Below are positions 46,231 to 64,000 of a stretch of DNA of 64,000 nt, one piece after another (position 1 is the first letter of the stretch; each line of letters begins with the position of its first letter). Position numbers and translations under genes: made by a program. Origin of the DNA: Protula sp. h YS-2021 (lineage: Eukaryota > Annelida > Polychaeta > Sabellida > Serpulidae); NCBI GenBank assembly GCA_949752745.1, contig OX457033.1:21285066-21349065 (forward strand), in the 5' to 3' direction. The notes beneath the pieces are model-generated. The model searched no databases. It was not told where the DNA came from and saw nothing but the letters and a program-made list of their open reading frames with translations.

Positions 46231-49200
46231 AATACTGTTAATAATAATATTATCATAAATTGATAAAATGCTTCTTTCGTAAGCATTAGACGGATAATTC
46301 AGATAGGTTTTAATTAAAAGAGATATTCCATAATTCTTGGGATAAAACCGTGTCATATTATGTGGGATCATTGCATGAACACCAGAATTTTTATTCCGTT
46401 TCTAAATCAATTACGCAATGCTTACTTATCTTCAAAACAATTATATCTTTGAAGATATCAAGTTATAGCAAAATAAAGAGAGAAGCTATATATGCATGAC
46501 AGCTAATTTGCAGGTTTTTATATTATATTTTGAGTTAGAGTTTCTTGTCTTAATAGTGGCTAAAACTTCTGAGCGTATTTCCAACAACTCAATAGATTTA
46601 CAATATGCGTTCACCTCCATTGCATCTTAAACTCAAGCGAGGTTACCCAAGAACAACCGGATACTGAGAACATTTTCATGGCATATTTTATCCATTTGAT
46701 TTGAAACACAATAAAATTTAATATTTGTGACAATATTATATTAACAACATTATATTAACATATAAATAACACATAATACGATGTATAATAAAGATAATGC
46801 GATAAATAATGTGTGTCACTTACTCGTTTTCTAAACATTTTCACGTGTAATACATGGCTAGGATACCTAGTAATACAATAAAAAAATCCTTAAATGACAT
46901 CTTTTAATTTTCTCTACTATGTATAATACGCAAAAGTTAGAGCCTTGTGTTTATATCTCGACATAAAATTTTCTGTTTCACATAAAAAGAGGAAGGGTTT
47001 AGGAAATAAATAAGAACCTGCTTTAAGATGTGCTGTTTATAAAGAATCTTTGCATAAACAACATGCGTTGCTTATGGGTGATCCAATTGTGCGGCTGCCT
47101 TGTTAGGAACATACTTACATAAATGCTGTGCAGCAAGTTTTACAGTAGCAGTTGTATAATATTTAACAATATACCATGACTAAAAATAAAATAAATGAAA
47201 CTAAATAAAAGTATTGTGATAAACAACTTATATTTAATTACCAGTAAGTAAATTTAATTTCTTGAATTCTTAGGTCCTAAATGAACCTACCGATATAAGG
47301 AATGAAGTTATAACGCTTTTCAAATATCTGTATCTGTTTTAGAAAATGTTGTATGTAAGTTTCTGTGTACCATAAGAAACACCTGCAAGCATTCTTAACA
47401 TGTTTATGATAATGCTAAAATGTGCTAAACTTCGCGTAATAGTTACGGGTGTGTATTAACATATGTACCCAAATGTGCACAATCCTGATATTATAAAACA
47501 CTGCGAAGTTACATGTTCTGCATCATTACAGTAGGATAATGATATGTAGTCTGGCCAGCTACTCTTATAGGACCGTTTGAATGACAAAGAAACAGATCAG
47601 TTGAACTAGACCGATTTCTCTACCACGATGCGAAATCTACACTTGGAAGCGCAAAATAATTATTCTAAAAGCTCATATAGAATATAGATATATATAATTT
47701 CGCTAACAGTAATGTCGCCACACCAGATCCAGTAAAAGGCACAATATTCGAAATAAAATTTGAAAATGTATTTTTCCCCACACTTTAACTATTCTCTTGC
47801 ACAATTCTAAGAATCTGTAGGAAGAGGCACGCTATTAACAAGGGAGAAGAATTGTGGAATAGCCAAATAACATAATATTATACCAACCTCTTTAAAAAAA
47901 CAAAAATAAAAAACTGCACTCCTGAGTTGGACATATATCCAAAAAAAGTTATTGGGATCTAATGAAAACTGTACTTCTTATAGACGGATGCACATACGTT
48001 ATGGCGCTTGAAAAAACAGTCACTTAGAATAAGTATTGCCATACACATTTTTGGTGACATTAGCTGTAATGTATGATGCAGTGCCTACCCACATCCCCAA
48101 CCACCTCAGGACTGGTTCATTGTTTGCTTCCTAATACCTTAGGGCTCTTGTTTGAGAAACTTTTGCAATACTTCTTGACACAGTAACACCATTTGACTTT
48201 CAGTCTATATTATAAAAAGTAAAATTATAATGTTTTCGCTACTGAATAGCACAAATTACGCGTGGGACCGTACAAACACGATTTTGGAGATAAAAAATCA
48301 GAATCCTCTATAAATCTTTGTTAGAATTCTTGCAAAAATCAAACACAACCCAGCTATTGAGCTGTTATATCCAAGTAAAATTTCTAGCTCCGAGTAAACG
48401 TCCATTTGAGGTGGCATTAGTACCAGGCCAAATCGCAACATTGTCTTGTTACCATTAAGTTTTGATTGGTTATGACAACAGACCAACAATGTTGAATATA
48501 CGTTGGATAACAAACGATGTGCAGAATTTTGCCCGTAAAACACACTTCCGCCACATAAATCTGATTGTAGTTTTGTTGTGATGACATGTGCGACTATAGA
48601 TCAACGAATACTCTACAACTTTAACATCCATTAAACATACGTTTGACAAAACATAATCGTGTTAATACTCACAGGAAATTAAACATGGTACTAGTAATGA
48701 CTGGACTGCTTTCAAAATCAGGTCATAAAGTATAGAATATTCAGAAGTATGCCAAATCTAAAGTAATAAGGTATACGTTGTGAAGCTGATGGGCGGAAAT
48801 CTCTCCCCCGATATTTTTTATGTAACTGCAGAAATAACTACCTCTGTAAGAAATCTAGCTGCGAATTCCATCTCTCCCCACCAGAGGAAATTAAATAAAA
48901 ATTAGGAAAAAATGGCGCTTGCAATACCCGGATTTTTGCCATATAGACTTCCATATTCATGGCAAACCCGAGACTGATAAAACGTTGAAATATTTAATGG
49001 AATTAAGAAATTATAATAACGTCATAAACAATGATTTGGCGTCATATAATAACAATCTTGTAACAATGGAATTAGTATTCTTCAGGTGTTCATGTTTTAG
49101 CAAGTTAAGGGGACCAAAAATGGCAAGTGCAATGTGAAAGCAACTTAAAAGCAAATGTAGAGAAGAATAACCCTGAAACGTCATAGATACGCATACTTGC

Positions 49201-50420
49201 TGAGATACTTGCTGTTCAGCCCAATGGGAAAGATATAGCATATAAAATCATATCTACGCACTGTTTCTCTCTAGTTGAGAGACTTCCTTATTCTGTTAGC
49301 TATATCATAGCGTGCGCCTACACACACAAAAGGGTCATATTAAATGTTGCATTTTTATTATATTTTCTGTTCTATTTTCTATATTTTGTGACAAATATTA
49401 AACTAATACCACCTCAAGTATATGGATATCTTTAATTATTAACCTTTTATGGAAAAATAGAGCGTTCAGTTTGTTGTTGCTTGTTGCATTTAGTTTTTAG
49501 ATCGTTCCATCTCAAGAAATATTTAGCGAAGCAACTACATTTAATAGCAACTTTACGCCGAGATAGTGAAACATCGCAACAACAATAAAAGTACATTCCT
49601 TTAACTTAATGCTTTTGTTTAACAAACAATTCTTCAAATGCAAACATTAATTTAAACCACATAATTGTAAAACACTTATTTTATTGTTTGGAAGCAACCA
49701 CTAAAGTGCTCATAAATGATTAACAAACATAAAAGAAATGTAACTAGAAAATGCTAAAAATGATTTAATATTTACTATGTTGCTATTTACTAAAATAAAT
49801 TTATTATGTAAAATGGATCAATGAAGAATTGTCAAAGAAATTAAAATCCATAGATAACTGCAAGCTTTAGCATTATATACTCTGTTTACCTATTATCAGT
49901 GAAGTATCACTCAAGCAAGTATTGCAACATATAGGAATAAAGCTTATAGAATACACAACATTTACGTGTAAGAAACTTAGCAAAATTTGTACTTGAGTAC
50001 TTGAGATTAAATACAAAAGCATTACTTAAAATTACATAAAATGTCCCCTTCAAAAAAGCAAAGATGAATCTGAATTTAGAAAACTGACACATGTTTGAAG
50101 AAAAATGTATTAAAATGAATTTGTCTAAAATGATGAGGTTAACCACGTAAGTGCTGGAACAATTGCCATGTTATTTTGCCGGATCTAAAAGACGTTTAAG
50201 AGTTCTGCATATTAATTTTGAAATATATGTATAATGGATATAACATGCGACACTTATTGATAGAAAGTTGAAACTTTTGTGATATTATGAAAATTTTGCG
50301 GTATGTCACTCAACGCAGCTACTTTGGTATATTTCTCATAATCTTTCTGAAAATCAAACCAAAAGTTTTTTAATTCGCTATCTATTAAACGCATCACATA
50401 TTACTTTATGACTCTGCACT
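46231..50420. other. Intergenic between paralogues C and A
   Basis: No gene recognised. 46.2-46.7 kb is homologous to the flank above A and B; 46.9-47.1 kb repeats 43.0-43.1 kb. Open frames here are short and compositionally random. Confidence 0.5.
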
Positions 50421-62430
<12,010 letters not shown>

Positions 62431-64000
62431 CTTTGTTAAAAAGTCAAGTAAAATATGACTAAATTATACTTTAAACAACATTCATTTTTTCTCACTCCTT
62501 ACATGCCCATGCAAATATTTTGGTGAATTGTGCAAAAGATGCAAGTTGGTTTTACTCTTTAAAAAAGATAGCCTGGACGTTATATTCCAAATATTTAAAC
62601 GATCGATACAGTATTAAAGTAAATAAAATTGTAAACTTCTAAACATAAATTTCCTGGTGCAAAATCCAAAGCAAATCTTTTTGATGAAATTAACAAATAC
62701 GGACAATTAAAGACAATTAAAGCGTCTTTAAACCAAGCAAATCCTTTAATAATTCTAAATATATTGTAAAAATTAACCTAACAGTCAGAAATGTTCTTAT
62801 CTAACACTTTCAGAGTGTCAGTCAAATCGGCCTATAATCTCATGAAAGATTCGCTTTTAAATTTTCAAATTATTTTACATCGCGACTTAACAGTACGAGA
62901 TTGCCCATTTCTGTTTAATTGATATTCAAAAACATTATCATAACATGACATATTTCATATATTTTCCGTAAGCCACTTCCTTGAGTAAAACGATGTCATG
63001 CCATGTTATGTTGACCATCGCCTTATAATAACTTTTACTTTATAGTAAGCAATGACTGTCAGAACGCCCGAAAACGATCAAATAGTCACTTTATGAGGGA
63101 GCGGGGAGTGGCGTTTATAGGAGTATAACTTAATTTTTCGCCTCTTTTTTGTTTGGATTATTTTTTTGTTACAAACTCAAACTACAGAATAGAAGCTAAG
63201 AAGTTATTGATGAGAGTGAAGACCCTGGAACTCCAAAGTAGTGCATGATATTTAGGATTTCAAATACGGTATTCGTTATTAAAATTGTGGGCATTTGTAT
63301 TACCATTCAAGAACTCAAGTGAAACTGTTTCAAACGAGACGATTAGTAAAGGATGAACCGAAAGAGAAAAAGGAAAGAAACGTCTTATCCAATTTCTAAA
63401 ACATAATCTCTACTAATGGATCGCTCACATGGCTATGGACACAATTATATCTTTCAATATATTAAGTGAAAAGGAAACATATTAACATCGAATTTAAATG
63501 CAAATTTAATGTACACGTTTTATAGCATGATGTGGGTTATAGTTTCTTGTCTTAACAGCAGGCAAAACTTCTAATATATCAAAACTGTCTTACTGCCGAA
63601 TAGCCCAAATTACATACGGGCTACAAGTGTAAAATTACGATAGTGGTAATTGCATGCAAACTCTGCGTTGTTTTAGGTTGTAACTAACACTCTATTTTCT
63701 CCTATAATTAATCAGCATCTTCAATGTCAAGTTGAAAAAAAAATGTAAATTCGGCATTGTATGCAAATATAAGCATCTTTCACAACGAGTAGACATTAGC
63801 TAAGCAACGTTTAGTAGACGTTACTTTTGCTCGCACGCAAAGTTCTACTTTCTCCTGTGCTTAATCAACGTCAATGCTGCGTGGACTTCATAAAACGATG
63901 TAGCAAAGACATAGACACATTGCAAGTACTTTCCGTCTGCTTTTAAAAAAGTTATGAAAATTGCATTATTATTATTATCCTGTGTTTTCAGATTGGGCAA
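62431..64000. other. Upstream of paralogue A, no exon recognised
   Basis: AT-rich, partly homologous to the flanks above paralogues B and C. A signal-peptide exon is expected here or beyond the window but was not identified. Confidence 0.5.

Overview
The window is invertebrate metazoan nuclear DNA. It is AT-rich and intron-rich, with phase 1-1 EGF exons, microsatellites and several classes of eukaryotic transposable element. DIRS-like and Polinton elements and diverged repeats with many short 'cttgacc' motifs would suit a mollusc or a cnidarian, but nothing here fixes the phylum. No prokaryotic gene organisation was seen.

Host genes. Three minus-strand paralogues encode (or once encoded) cell-surface proteins built from an F5/8 type C (discoidin) domain, a C-type lectin domain (CTLD) split over two exons, EGF domains, one transmembrane helix and a short tail. 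Copy A (50.4-62.4 kb) is the best preserved: discoidin exon, two CTLD exons, seven EGF exons, a linker, TM and tail, with splice sites and phases that mostly fit. One CTLD exon and one EGF exon carry frame lesions. Copy B (0.24-33.7 kb) has a discoidin exon with an in-frame stop, no CTLD exons, a 13.4-kb array of 29 near-identical EGF exons at 19.8-33.2 kb, then one more EGF exon and a TM exon at 0.24-1.8 kb. Copy C (45.05-46.23 kb) is a decayed relic. Upstream non-coding sequence is also shared between the copies, and a further copy of that flank lies at 41.1-43.5 kb.

Mobile DNA. A degraded Polinton/Maverick (adintovirus-like) element fills about 5.4-16.6 kb inside the large 3' intron of copy B. 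The plus strand carries a protein-primed DNA polymerase B and small unknown genes. The convergent minus strand carries the packaging ATPase, structural genes, penton-like and major-capsid-like proteins and an adenain-type protease. Nearly every gene has stops or frameshifts and no integrase was seen. Next to it lie a LINE endonuclease fragment (16.7-17.5 kb) and a 1.1-kb hairpin-forming inverted repeat (18.56-19.66 kb). A DIRS-like tyrosine-recombinase retrotransposon relic (57.35-60.95 kb) sits in an intron of copy A. A 3.2-kb element with hAT-like ends and satellite-rich contents (50.75-53.96 kb) sits in its last intron. Two MITE-like elements (36.5-37.5 and 40.7-41.1 kb), a 68-bp minisatellite (39.4-40.3 kb) and long (TA)n tracts complete the repeats.

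Most notable: the EGF array alternates live EGF exons with shared dead ones, has higher-order duplications (914 bp, 2001 bp), and keeps Notch-type O-glucose, O-fucose and Asn/Asp-hydroxylation consensus motifs in most units.
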